Assembly (NCBI GenBank): GCA_025267735.1
Contig: CM046299.1
Coordinates: forward strand, 24,950,468 to 25,014,467
Length of the DNA stretch: 64,000 bases
Direction of reading: 5' to 3'
Source: Mactra quadrangularis
Taxonomy: Eukaryota; Mollusca; Bivalvia; Venerida; Mactridae
In this document: piece by piece, positions 11,566 through 22,300 of the stretch
Layout: every line of letters begins with the position of its first letter
Position numbering within the stretch: the first letter of the stretch is position 1
Notes under the pieces: generated by a model
The model's database searches: none
The model's input: the letters and a program-made list of their open reading frames with translations, nothing else
Told to the model about the DNA's origin: nothing
Made by a program: the position numbers and the translations under genes

Positions 11566-13099
11566 TGTTGATTTGATATGCCCATTTTTTAACAATAAAC
11601 TGGTCAGTCCCGCATTTTTACGTGTCTGCCCCCCCCTCCCCCTCTTTATTAAAATATTTATCCGCCACAGGCTTGAAATTGGTTGGTTTTTTTATCTGGA
11701 TTTTGTGAATTTCAAGTTGTCCCCAAAAATGAGCTTTTTTTCGCGCACCTCCCACGTCAAAAGATGTCTTAGGAGGATCCAAAGGGGAGATGTGCCCCCT
11801 TTGTTGCTGGGGTTAGACCGGGAGGCGAACACCTCTCATCACCAAAAAAAACCCCGGGGTCATTGAGTGCAGAGAAGTGGCGAAAAATGATGATAACAAG
11901 AAAACATGATTTTAGTTTCTGAAAGGAACTGACACTAATTACCTCAATTTTGCAAAATATTACTGAATAAAATGCAAAAATGGGGTTAAAACAGAGCGAA
12001 AATTGCCCTTTTGGCTTCGCCCCAGCATTGCCATGGTTACTGGGACCGGGACTCAACTTGGTTTTTCTGAAAGGCAGTCACCAAGGGAAGAGCTTGGTCC
12101 AGTTGCCTGTCAGTCTGTTGATTAGTTACGAAATAAGAGCTTCTTGAAATAGCCCTGGCGCGTTATCACACATGTCGCAAGCAGTAAAGGGTTAAAGTAC
12201 AAAAACACGCATGACCTGTTAAACGACCTGCATTGGTAAGCATAAAAAATGAAATAGAAACTTCTTCTGGAAAAGATTCCCATCTCTACGGTGTCAAAAA
12301 TTCTAAGTTCATCATTATATTATAAACCGCGGCTTAATATCAACTATAAGTACACATTATTTTAAATAAATAAATTGTATACCTTTCTTTAAATTCTTCA
12401 TAGAAATAGATATAACTAATGTCCAAACATAAATCTTCTACTCGCCGTCGACTTGCTTCAAATTTTACACACTCACGGATTAAGCCATGTGGTCGTGTAA
12501 TTACCTTAGATAAAATCACTCAACCAGTTCTTACGGAAAGGTGTAAACGCGACGAACGCAGACGACAGTAGTCGGATAACTTCGGTTTTTATTAGCAATA
12601 CTCATTGTGTGACTTGACGAGGAATCACGCGGAACCACGAACTTATAATCGTAAATCATCGACTATTTCCGTAATCACAAAGAACACGTGGACAAAATAT
12701 CTATGAATCTTCATTCACTAATCTACCCAGACTACAAGCAGACGATATTGGAAAATTTTGCAATGCATTACGATCATATTTAAATATCACGGCCAATTTT
12801 ATGTCCAAGGGAATACACAAGTATTATAATCAAATAAGTTATTATACATATATTTTCAATAGTTCGGCCGAAAGATTTAACAAGATGTTTTTTCCTATTT
12901 TCAAATTATAGATAGTTATTTTATATATTTCATTTTTAAATAGGTTCGAATCGCCAGAACTGAATGCACATCTTTAAGAAATATCATAAAACGAAGATTG
13001 GTCGAAACTTTACTCAGAAATCGTCTGGAAAAAAAACACATGCCCGCTGAATATGATAATACATTGTACTAGACGTATGAGTAGCCTTTCTTCATCCCC
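11566..13099. other. Gene-free stretch with a GC-rich patch
   Basis: From 11620 to 11870 the base composition shifts (runs of C, ccccggggtc, aggaggatccaaagg), which looks like repeat-derived sequence without visible termini. The rest is AT-rich. A 45-codon open stretch on the minus strand at 12397..12535 ends at a donor-like AG/GTATAC, but it has no recognisable product and no partner exon. Confidence 0.4.
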
Positions 13100-13385
13100 A
13101 TAGGCGGATCCAGCTGGGATGGGGAATCAGGGGGTCCGGACCCTCCACCTAGAATTTGGAAAATGTACCAGTCAATTAGTGTATTTTTACTGTAAGCTAT
13201 TTTTAAGTAGCATGAAGCAATTATCCTCGATGCTAAACATAGATTTAATGAATATGTAGTTATATTATTAATATGTTGCAATTTTTTCTGTAAAATGGGT
13301 ATAATGTGGTTGGGGTTCGAAAGTTCGGACCCCTAGAAAAGTTCGGAACGCCCCTAGAAAAAATCCTGGATCCGCCTCGGATTCC
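13100..13385. mobile_element. hAT-type MITE, copy 2
   Basis: The ends taggcggatccagc and gatcctggatccgcct are inverted. The interior shares tagcatgaagcaatt and a gtataatgtggt segment with 8724..9011. The right half shows a small internal duplication (agttcgga repeated). No clear target duplication remains, so this copy is older. Confidence 0.78.
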
Positions 13386-13613
13386 TCATGCTTATTGCCC
13401 CGTTACATTGGCAACGACGTCAATACGTTAATGACGACATGAACGACTTAAAGATTTGCATAGTAAAAGAAGGATACATGCACTTTGGACCAGCACATAT
13501 ATTTTATTAAAGTTTTAGCTAAATAGAAATTATATTGAAATGGCCCTAGAAACATATTGCGACCTTTTTAAGCAGTCATGAAAATGTTTCGCCGAAAAAA
13601 GTATACTTCAGTA

Positions 13614-13800
13614 TCGGGGTCAGTGGTGCTTTTTACAAAAAAAAATTAGAAAAAAAATTATCGTCAGTCAATTTCATATTATGGCTGTTTAAAGTCAGAT
13701 GAATAATAAGCATAACTATGATATGGTATTCAAAAGATATACACAATTCTATAATATTTGAAATTGATAAGCCAAAAATGCTTTTGACTTACCACAGATC
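13614..13800. mobile_element. CAGTGGTG-family MITE, right-truncated copy
   Basis: The segment begins gtcagtggtgctttttac and shares ataactatgatatggtattc and aaattgataagccaaa with 54666..54910. It ends at cttttgacttac without the expected right terminus, so only about three quarters of the element is present. Confidence 0.65.
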
Positions 13801-14216
13801 TAGAGGTATCGTAAGTGGGTGTGCACAGGTGTAATAAAAACATGAAGGTTCGCTTAAAATTTTTTTCGCATAGTTGGACTGAAGGAGTCGTTGGTTGGGC
13901 AAAGATGGGACGAGGACTAGAAAAATAATAAATTTTGTATGTCAACGGAGAAAAATAAAGCACTTTAGGACACACCTATATAAATTAAATTGAGCGCTTT
14001 GAGACAACATTCTTTCTTCCTTACGAGAATGTCAATGTCTGTCTTTCGATGATGCCACTCAGAGTATTTATGTATTAAAGTAATGAATAGAATCTGCTTA
14101 ATATATCTGCGACCAAAAAGGAGGGATTTATAGTCGTTAACATTTTAACTAGAACATTCTTAACTCAGAAAATCATTGATAAAATGCAAATCATGCTCAC
14201 TTACTCATATTTTTTT
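13801..14216. other. Gene-free stretch
   Basis: This is AT-rich sequence with only chance open frames. I see no repeat termini, splice-bounded exon or RNA gene. Confidence 0.35.
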
Positions 14217-14390
14217 GTACAGTAAAGTTCCACTATTAAGACCAGCAAAATCGATGGTCTTAATAGCGGACCGGTCTTATTATAGAGACACTTTTGTTCA
14301 CAAATTAAGCAATTGGGTCTTGATAATTTAAAAAATCGCATGATTTTGAAGTAACAAAAGGGGTCTTAATAGCGGAACTTTACTGTATGT
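14217..14390. mobile_element. Complete short MITE, ACAGTAAAG termini
   Basis: The left terminus acagtaaagttccactatta plus agacc is inverted at the right as ggtcttaatagcggaacttt plus actgt. Both ends are flanked by TA. The element is about 170 bases. Right-end fragments of the same family lie at 25130..25215 (in a PTER intron) and near 34281 (in the EF-hand gene). Confidence 0.85.
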
Positions 14391-15736
14391 GTATAGTTCT
14401 TGTGAATAATGAAATTATTGAAAGTAAATGATTATAATAATTTAACAATTTTAACCATAAAACGCCTCATTTCCCTACGTCACAATCTTAGATACTTCGG
14501 AAGAACAGTATAATTAAACAGCCTCATTTATCTCATTGACCTAAGCGCTGAAAGCACTGACGCAAGAATACTTATTCTTACGTACAGTCATCGCACGATA
14601 CGATACGTATCTATACGAAAGGAGACGATATGATTATAAAAAAATTATACGATACGATATGGATAGTTATTCTAAATTATTGTTAAAACATTCACAATAG
14701 TTACTTTCATTAGTTTATTAACACCTTGAAGATAAACGCAACAGGGGAATGCTTTCAAAAGTCGGTTCAAAAACACATTAGCAATAAGCCTTTAAGGTTA
14801 TTAAAAGAAATGGATAAAACAATTATTTTAGTAAAAGCAATACACAGTTGAAGTTACGTTCTGTATAAGTGTATGAAGATAATGAATCTTGTATTAAAAC
14901 TTCTGTTTTTACATGTATGGTATGACAATTTCTTGGAATGTAATTATTTTATTTACAAATATCGCCCGTGCGCAAGAAAATTACTGTTTTAAAATAACTC
15001 AATTAACTTATAATGTATAATACGGAATTAGTTGTCCATATGTTGAGTTTTCAAAACTTGGGGTTGAGATAAGGGATGAGACCATATGCCAATATATCGA
15101 TACTTATCGATACGTCTGGGTCATGATACATATCAAGGCCTAGAACGATATATCGCGATTTGACCCTGGCATTTGTAATCAGGGTAAGTCACTGCATTGT
15201 CACTGTAATTTCAGTATCCGACAGGATTGCTTTCAAGTTATATACTGTACTCTCTGTGGCTGGTTGTTACTTTGGGTATGTTACAACTCAATCCGTGGAC
15301 ATCTCTATCCTCGTAAACTTATACGGAATTTAAATGTATTAATAAAGCACATGAATATACAATGTAAACTAATGATAATTCAAGCAAACTAATAAAATAT
15401 AGATGAAATATAACATGTATTACATTATAAATAGAATTAACAGAATTACTCATTTTATGACTGTTTAAACAGTCGTAACAAATCGTGGGCTTCAGTCGTA
15501 TATTTGTAACCGAGAGCTTAAAATTTACTTATTTAAAAATTAATGAGCGATCGATATACATGATGATACAAATACAGAAAGTAAATTTGTTTTAACAAAA
15601 CATTCATGATTTTCGGAACGTTTTTGACACAGTTACGTCTCTTGATTACTATGACGTATCAGTTTTGTCGTCAAACGCGTTCATTAACTTGACATTCTTT
15701 GTCAAGTAGAGACACTCAATACATCAACGGCGTATT
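14391..15736. other. Gene-free stretch with repeat-like patches
   Basis: At 14585..14660 cgatacgatacgtatc-type words and at 15100..15165 atcgatacttatcgatacg and atatcgcgatttgaccctg look like the two ends of an old element of about 0.6 kb. I could not pair the termini with confidence. The remainder is AT-rich with no recognised gene. Confidence 0.35.
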
Positions 15737-16108
15737 ATGAATAACGATGTTCAGCCAAATTCGAATGATTGTGGTTTTTACGCAATTGCATTTGCAGTTT
15801 CCTTGGCCAATGAACACGGCCCCCTAAATATCAGTTATGCAAATGACAAAATGCGTGATCATTTATTAAAATGCATACACGATGGATACATGTCCGAATT
15901 TCCTAGTTCCCAAATAAAACCAAGTGTTGAATATACACAGGCACATAACTTCCCTGTGTTCTGTACGTGCAGAATGCCCGATGAAGAATATATGTTTAAA
16001 AGAACGAAAATACAGCAATGGTTTCATCCGATATGCCAAGAAATAAAATTATCAGAAAGACAGATAAAACAATCTAAATCAAGAAAATGTTTAAAATGTA
16101 GAAAATAA
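15737..16108 (+). pseudogene. Ulp1-like cysteine peptidase / PHD-finger fragment, N-terminally truncated
   Basis: The 123-residue frame begins with the catalytic-cysteine segment of a Ulp1/SENP-type (C48) peptidase: PNSNDCGFYAIAFAVSL at residues 7-23, where the Q/S..DCG signature holds the nucleophile. The upstream catalytic His and Asp are missing, and the frame is closed by a stop codon 11 codons before the first Met, so this is a 3' fragment. The C-terminus (residues 72-121) has FCTCR, then WFHPIC and CLKC. This matches the outer zinc ligands of a PHD-like finger, but the middle Cys pair is lost. Proteins joining these two domains occur in many copies in invertebrate genomes, often linked to transposons; I know this generally and did not check it. 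The fragment lies 120 bases left of a large inverted-repeat element and could be unrelated to it. It is unlikely to be functional. Confidence 0.6.
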
Positions 16109-16227
16109 AAGTTCAAACATGAGGACTAATAAATAGTCGAAACGCGTAGCGGACATACATTGGAGTTTGTTTTCTGAAATCGTAAATACTCCTTTTCCAA
16201 CAGTGTCATCGATAGTTGGAATACGTT

Positions 16228-16424
16228 GTAGCGCCGGGAAATGTCGCATCGCCGGGAAACGTCATAATCTACGGAAAATGTCGCACCGTCGCCGGGAAAT
16301 GTCGCAATCTGCTGAAAACGTCGTAAACCCCACTGCCGGCATATGTCGCATTGTTGACGGGAAATATCGCAAAAAAAATCGCTGCCGGTATATGTCGCAA
16401 CATCGACGGGAAATGTCGCAATTA
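16228..16424 (+). repeat. Left terminal inverted repeat with subrepeats
   Basis: This holds about nine short subrepeats of two kinds, gccgggaaatgtcgca and ctgccggyatatgtcgca. They are spaced roughly 15-35 bases apart and look like an array of protein-binding sites. It pairs with 18791..18986. Confidence 0.8.
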
Positions 16425-17952
16425 TTATAAATGTCGATCATGTCGAATCATAGTAGAAGCTTTGTTGGGTCTTCATAGGCGTAGTAGGGTCGAGGTAGTG
16501 TCTTTATGATCGGGGAGCACTACGCTCCTAACAAAGCTTATTTTGGACATGTTCAAAACAAGTGTAGTAGGATCGTAGCAAACAAGAATCAGGGTAGAAG
16601 CGTATAAGGAGCGTGGTAGACGCAGCACAATTGTACCAGCAGCGGGGAAGGTTGGTGGTGAGGTCTTCTTTATAAATTAAATACAATTCAATTGATTGTA
16701 GTAAAAGCGTATACCAGTAACATCGTCGTACAGTCTTGTGCAGTTTGTTTCAAAGCGTTAATATTAGAATGTTAAAATGTAGCATCATTTGTAATGACGA
16801 TCATTTGTACAGCTTTTTACATCTAACTGGTTAAACATCCCTGTAAATGAAAAAAATTACGCAAGCTCAATTTCCATTTAAATTTGTTTTTTGTTAAAAC
16901 AAAGACAGATAAGTAATCACTTATACGTGTTTCATGTCGAAAAATAAAGTAAAATACGTTTCAGAAACCCAAAAGATATGCACATCATCGCTTAACCATA
17001 CTAAAAGCATAGTAGAATCCTAGTATAATCAGCACCACCGTTGACGTCGCGCACGGTGTTCGACTAATGACGTTTTTCGCGTATTTTCAACGATTTCTGT
17101 TGGCATAGTACTTTGTACAATGAATCTACATTGGTATATTACACATCACAAGAACGAATATTGTCTGCTGATTACAATGATATTCAAATGAAAGGAAATA
17201 AACTGTTTGTAAGGAATTTGTCGTTCAATATGTGAAGCGCGACAATGCCGTTTTTGCCTGTCCCAGCGTAACATGCGCGCATCATTTTTACTCGAAAAAA
17301 TGCTGCGGTTTTATTAAAAACAGATGAAAATCCGCGAAAAGTTGTGTTTTGACGTTGACGTCATTTCCGCTGCAGACGTCAAAATCGTTTCTGAAATAAG
17401 CACCCGGTTATCAAGATTTCACAGCATTAAAGTGAGCGAAAAGTGTGTCCCATTTCCGTTGATGGCATCGATTCAATATGTTTAATCGTCTTTTACAGAT
17501 ACATGTATAATAGAGAAGTGTTGATTTTTACATGAACAAAATGTAATTTTTATGATTTTTACACTTATGTAGAAATGAAGGTAAATATCGCATTAAGCAG
17601 AGTGTAGTTGAAAAAATCCCGTGTCTAGCAAAAATGTCACAACGCCCGAATTTGACGTATGCTTTAATGTTAACGTTACTTTCATGCGATGTTTAAAAAA
17701 ATATGTGCGTAAGTTGCGTACGGCCTAAGACAAGCCTGAATACTGCGTACCAAAACGGGGGTTTCACCCTCATTTAACGAATGTTCAGTCAATTATTAGC
17801 GGGAAAATCACCTTACTTCATTTCTGTCCACACTTGTATTTCACGAACCTTTCAAAAATTTATAAAATCAAAGTGCTAAACTAAAACTGTTCATAAACTG
17901 TTCATGTTATTGAATTTTCGATCAAATAAAAAATACAAGTATTTTTACAAGT

Positions 17953-18108
17953 ATTGTATTGTATTGTATTGTATTGTATTGTATTGTATTGTATTGTATT
18001 GTATTGTATTGTATTGTATTGTATTGTATTGCATTGCATTGCATTGCATTGCATTGCATTGCATTGCATTGCATTGTATTGTATTGTATTGTATTGTATT
18101 GTATTGTA
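17953..18108 (+). repeat. Pentanucleotide array (GTATT)n with central (GCATT)n block
   Basis: About 31 perfect 5-base units occur. A block of GTATT units is followed by about nine GCATT units and then by GTATT units again. Open frames across it are artefacts of the repeat. It lies inside the 2.76-kb element. Confidence 0.95.
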
Positions 18109-18790
18109 CATGCACTAGAATTAAAGCTACCGGTAGCCGTTCGGACTATAAAGTGTTGTTTTTATGTAGAACAATTATATTTCTTTGGGTATTCCAAGAT
18201 GAAAAAGGGGCTATATTTTCTATACATATTAATCTTATTCATTTAATGGCCATTTATGAAGAATTTCTGCATATGGAGATATGGCAACAAGAGATATAAT
18301 ATTGATTAATATCTTATACAAATGCGGATGATCACTAGCGAATTCAGAGGCCCGGTGCGCACCCGGCGCACGCCCTTCCCCGCCCCCCCTCCACTAAAAG
18401 TGCCGGACTTTTCAACCTTGATGACAAACACTTATAACGTTTTATATCATAATTTCCATTTAAAACCATATTTTTACATAAAATTAAAGCACAACATCTA
18501 TTTCAAGTAGAACACTCTTTGACTTTGCAAGCATACTAGTGTATCTGGTTGAAAAAAAGGTTATTTACTGCTCACGTCCCTCTAACCAGAAAGCCACACC
18601 TCCTCTGATCTGAGATCCTGGATCCGCTACTTATGATTTCCCAAATTCAATCAAACAAAAAGTCCACATCACACAATCAATAAACATTTTACAAACATTT
18701 AAACCAACGAGTTTACATTTTAATTCAATAAAAATCGTTATACATGTAATCGCATATAAATTCAAAATCATCAAAATGCAATATTAATCA

Positions 18791-18986
18791 TTATTGCGAC
18801 ATTTCCCGTCGATGTTACGACATATACCGGCAGCATTTTTTTTGCGACATTTCCCGTCAACAATGCGACATATACCGGCAGTGGGGTTTACGACGTTTTC
18901 AGCAGATTGCGACATTTCCCGGCGACGGTGCGACATTTTCCGTAGATTATGACGTTTTCCGGCGATGCGACATTTCCCGGCGCTAC
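18791..18986 (-). repeat. Right terminal inverted repeat with subrepeats
   Basis: This is the reverse complement of 16228..16424 with about five differences over ~195 bases. The copies are nearly identical, so the element is young or the ends have been homogenised. Confidence 0.8.
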
Positions 18987-19184
18987 AGACAAAATATGAA
19001 ATAGTTCACAAGTCTTAGCAATCTTGACCAGTCTTTATAATATCATAACTGACTGTTTTAATTGCCTCTATCACCTACTAGTAAAACATCAGCCTCATGT
19101 AAAAATAGTTTATCTTGAAAATAAAGAAAACATGAAAATGTAACAAACAGCATGGTGTATATTGTTTATTCGCGACAGTCATAT

Positions 19185-19331
19185 TTATTGTTGATGTCTA
19201 CGAAATGTAAGCCATGTTTGAGGGTTATATTTTACAATTTTATCAACTTGTGATTGTGTTATTCCACGTTGTAACATACGGGGTACTGCTTGTAACATTA
19301 TATGTGAAAATCCATGTCCACCATACTTCAT
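19185..19331 (-). CDS. PTER: PTER terminal exon
   Basis: This encodes residues 301-348: MKYGGHGFSHI, VPRMLQRGITQSQVDKIV and NPQTWLTF, then the TAA stop at 19187..19185. These are the conserved C-terminal segments of the family. AATAAA overlaps the stop codon and occurs again about 20 bases downstream. Confidence 0.93.
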   Translation of the reverse strand: MKYGGHGFSHIMLQAVPRMLQRGITQSQVDKIVKYNPQTWLTFRRHQQ

Positions 19332-22300
19332 CTGAAAAGAGCAAGAGGTACAGATTTGTTAGGACCATTTTGAATCCCTAATAGGTTGAAAAACATGTAC
19401 ATGTATTGTGAAATTATACCTCAATTATACATGTTTATAACCGAACAGGGATTTTATATACATGTATATAGAATCACTGAACCGAATTAGCGTTTACAGA
19501 AATAGTCACCCAAACAAAATTGACAATACGCACTATCGCATAATTGCACTCGACACCAGAAATTCGCTTCTATTTGGAGTAGTTTAAGCATTAATAAAAC
19601 GGCAACAGTAACTTTAATTTCTTCCGATCTTTTGTAATAGTTTGGAAAAGTATTATCGACAATATATTGATGTAGCGACGCCACAAAATACCCGTACGTG
19701 ACCACCGATCAATGTCTCAATAGACATCTAAAATTATTGTTAAAATTTCTTCAACTTTCAGTGGCGCGTACAATAACTCAGCTTATTTAAATGTATTTTA
19801 TCGATCGTGCGTACAGAAATACTGTAGTGAATATTTAAATCAGCGGAGTACGCGCCACAGATTCATGTAGTTTAATAGAATGTTACAATATTTTCTTACC
19901 AATGAATGTTTTGTATGTATATCATGGCCAACTGTGATACGATCTTCATATCCAGCGTCTATTAATGCTTTGATATTTAATATTCTGGTAGAATCACTTG
20001 GCATGTCTGTTTCCTCATGTAAATGATAGTAGGATGTTTCTAAACCAAAATGATCATATTCTACATAGCAACCAACTGATGCAAACTCTAACAAGTCAGG
20101 TATGTTAAAATAAGTTCCTAAAATAAAACATAAAATGTGGGTCATTAATGTTGCTGTACTGAATAACGACTGCACACTGTTCAATTACTTATGTTATATA
20201 GGAACGATGCATACTTTATTCTTCCAAGCAATTGACATTACGCTACTATTACCACACCCTTAGACAAGTGGCTTGTTTGTTTAATAAAGTAATGCTTTGG
20301 TCCAAAGACAAGCGACCTTGTTTGTCCAAGTGTACGCTTTATTTAATTTTGATGAATCCCCGTAATGCCAATTGTTGGTACTTGATTTATTTCGTCGACC
20401 AATTTCTGATTGCGTTTCTTACCACAACTTCGTACCAAACCACTACCACCATCCTTTTATGTGTGACCATGACATCATAGAGAATGTTGGTGTGAGAAAT
20501 AACGATAATCCGTAATGATGGTTCTTATCGCTGTCCTAGATTTAGAAAATGTTATCATCGTATATAATCAAACTTTATGCAATCACATGTAGAAGAAGAA
20601 TAATACGCACTTGAACTCCTTTGCCTTCAATGTAAGCTCTATTGACGATCGCAGCACGTACGTACGTTCGTAATGCGTATTTCGTTAGTATAAGTTTTTA
20701 AGCTGTACGCGTGCCGCACCGCCCCACTTACAACTCGAAAGGTCGTGGGTTCAATTTCAACTCGGATCGTGGATTTGAATCGGGCAACACGTATGAATAA
20801 TCTCTTTTGATGACCGTGACAGTGCTGAACGCGGATGGCTTTAATAGATAAGATTAAATCATTTTATACATACTATCCATGTGAGACATAACCACACGAT
20901 CAGCATGACCCCCTGCTTCTTGGTATATTCTCATTACTTCAAATGGAGAAGCCGGGTCCCAGCCTGGGTGCATAATAACTGGACATCCGGTTTCTATTTC
21001 TATCTCAGCAGTTGCTTCAAGAACACGTCTTTCTGAAACTAATTTGAACATGATCAAATAGATTATATTGATGAAATAATACAAATTGCACTAGAGCAGG
21101 TTTTACAACTAAAGAGTTATTTATGACAAATTTTGGCGCGACAAAATTCACCTAAAAAGCTACTCGTCAACATTTTGGTTATATTGTTTTTTCTTTATTT
21201 TAACTGTTAGTGATCTATTGAAATTATTATGAAAAAGCCTAGATATCAGGTCAAGATAACTAGAACAGATACAAGTATAACATGAGTACGTGTTTGAGCA
21301 ATCGTCTAAAAGTTAGCTATGGTAGGCTCCATTTTTTAACAGAGCCAATTGTGATATTCACGGATAATCTTCTTGTCAATATTCCAGAAGGTAAAAATAA
21401 AGAAAAAAATAATGTCAGCGAGATTTGATATGTAGGATCGGGTTGCCCTAAACTAAGAATTTATTTTGGGCCTTAGAAGACAGAATTGAAATTAGGTTAG
21501 ACTTATCGCACTATATTCTTATAGTTTAGTACAGTTTAAAAGCAAGTACACTGTACAAAGAAATGTCGTGTCTCGAGATTTTGCCTGATTAACTGTTTGT
21601 CGTCGGAAGTTCTAGTGTTTGTCTTAAAAGTGATATTACATTGCTGACTTTAATAAAATATCAAAATATGTTAGAAACTTAACAATTTCTACTCAGCTTA
21701 AAGCGTTATCAATACTTACTTTAAAACATTGTAAGGTCAATTTCATGAGAATATTCTATAGTTCAGACTGATAATATATACTTAACGAAACTTCTAAGTA
21801 CTCCGATTTCAGTATGGTATGAAGTCTTATTTTTCAATATAAGGGTCTGATCCATTATGGAAATGTGTTTTGGACCATACTGACCTTTGCTTTTATGGTT
21901 TTCATGCTACTTCATCAATGCAAAACAATTTTTTGTCGCGCATGCTTTGATATTGCAAGATTTTCTGATTGTTTTGATTGAACTGAACATAAGCAATTAG
22001 AGGTCTAATTCTGAAGATGACGCACCATCTGGCAAAAGACCTATGTCAATTTCACATTCTTGAAGCGACATTCGAGCAATTTCTTGATTTTTCGTTGTGC
22101 GTATCAACACACTAATGATTTTCACTAAAACTGGCAACGTGCAGTTCGTGCACGATAAGCACGTGCACATTTCCGCTTTTCTGCACATGCACGACAAAAC
22201 CAATTTTGCATCAATTAAGAAGCAAGAAAACCATGCAAGCAGACGACAGTTTGGTCCTGAACGCATATCAATTAACAATCGGACATAAAATTTGAAAAAT

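Larger units (their letters stand above)
16228..18986. mobile_element. 2.76-kb element with ~195-base inverted termini
   Basis: The termini at 16228..16424 and 18791..18986 are reverse complements with about five differences by eye. Each is built of short subrepeats: gcgacatttcccg with a variable spacer and gcgacatataccggcag. The outermost bases read GTAGCGCCGGG on the left and CCGGCGCTAC on the right, so TA could be the target duplication. The 2.37-kb interior has no recognised transposase. It contains a small hairpin (16455..16535, aagctttgtt arms), a pentanucleotide array and, near 18617, a hAT-like end (gatcctggatccgc). The superfamily is unknown. Confidence 0.8.

Noticed and set aside
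12397..12535. Possible minus-strand exon (ITRPHGLIRECVKFEAS..) ending at AG/GTATAC
   Set aside because: Forty-five open codons with a donor-like end, but the acceptor is weak, there is no partner exon, and the product is not recognisable.
17902..18299. Frames of 69-131 codons over the pentanucleotide array
   Set aside because: They are pure repeat translation on both strands (cycling CIVLY / YNTIQ), so not coding.
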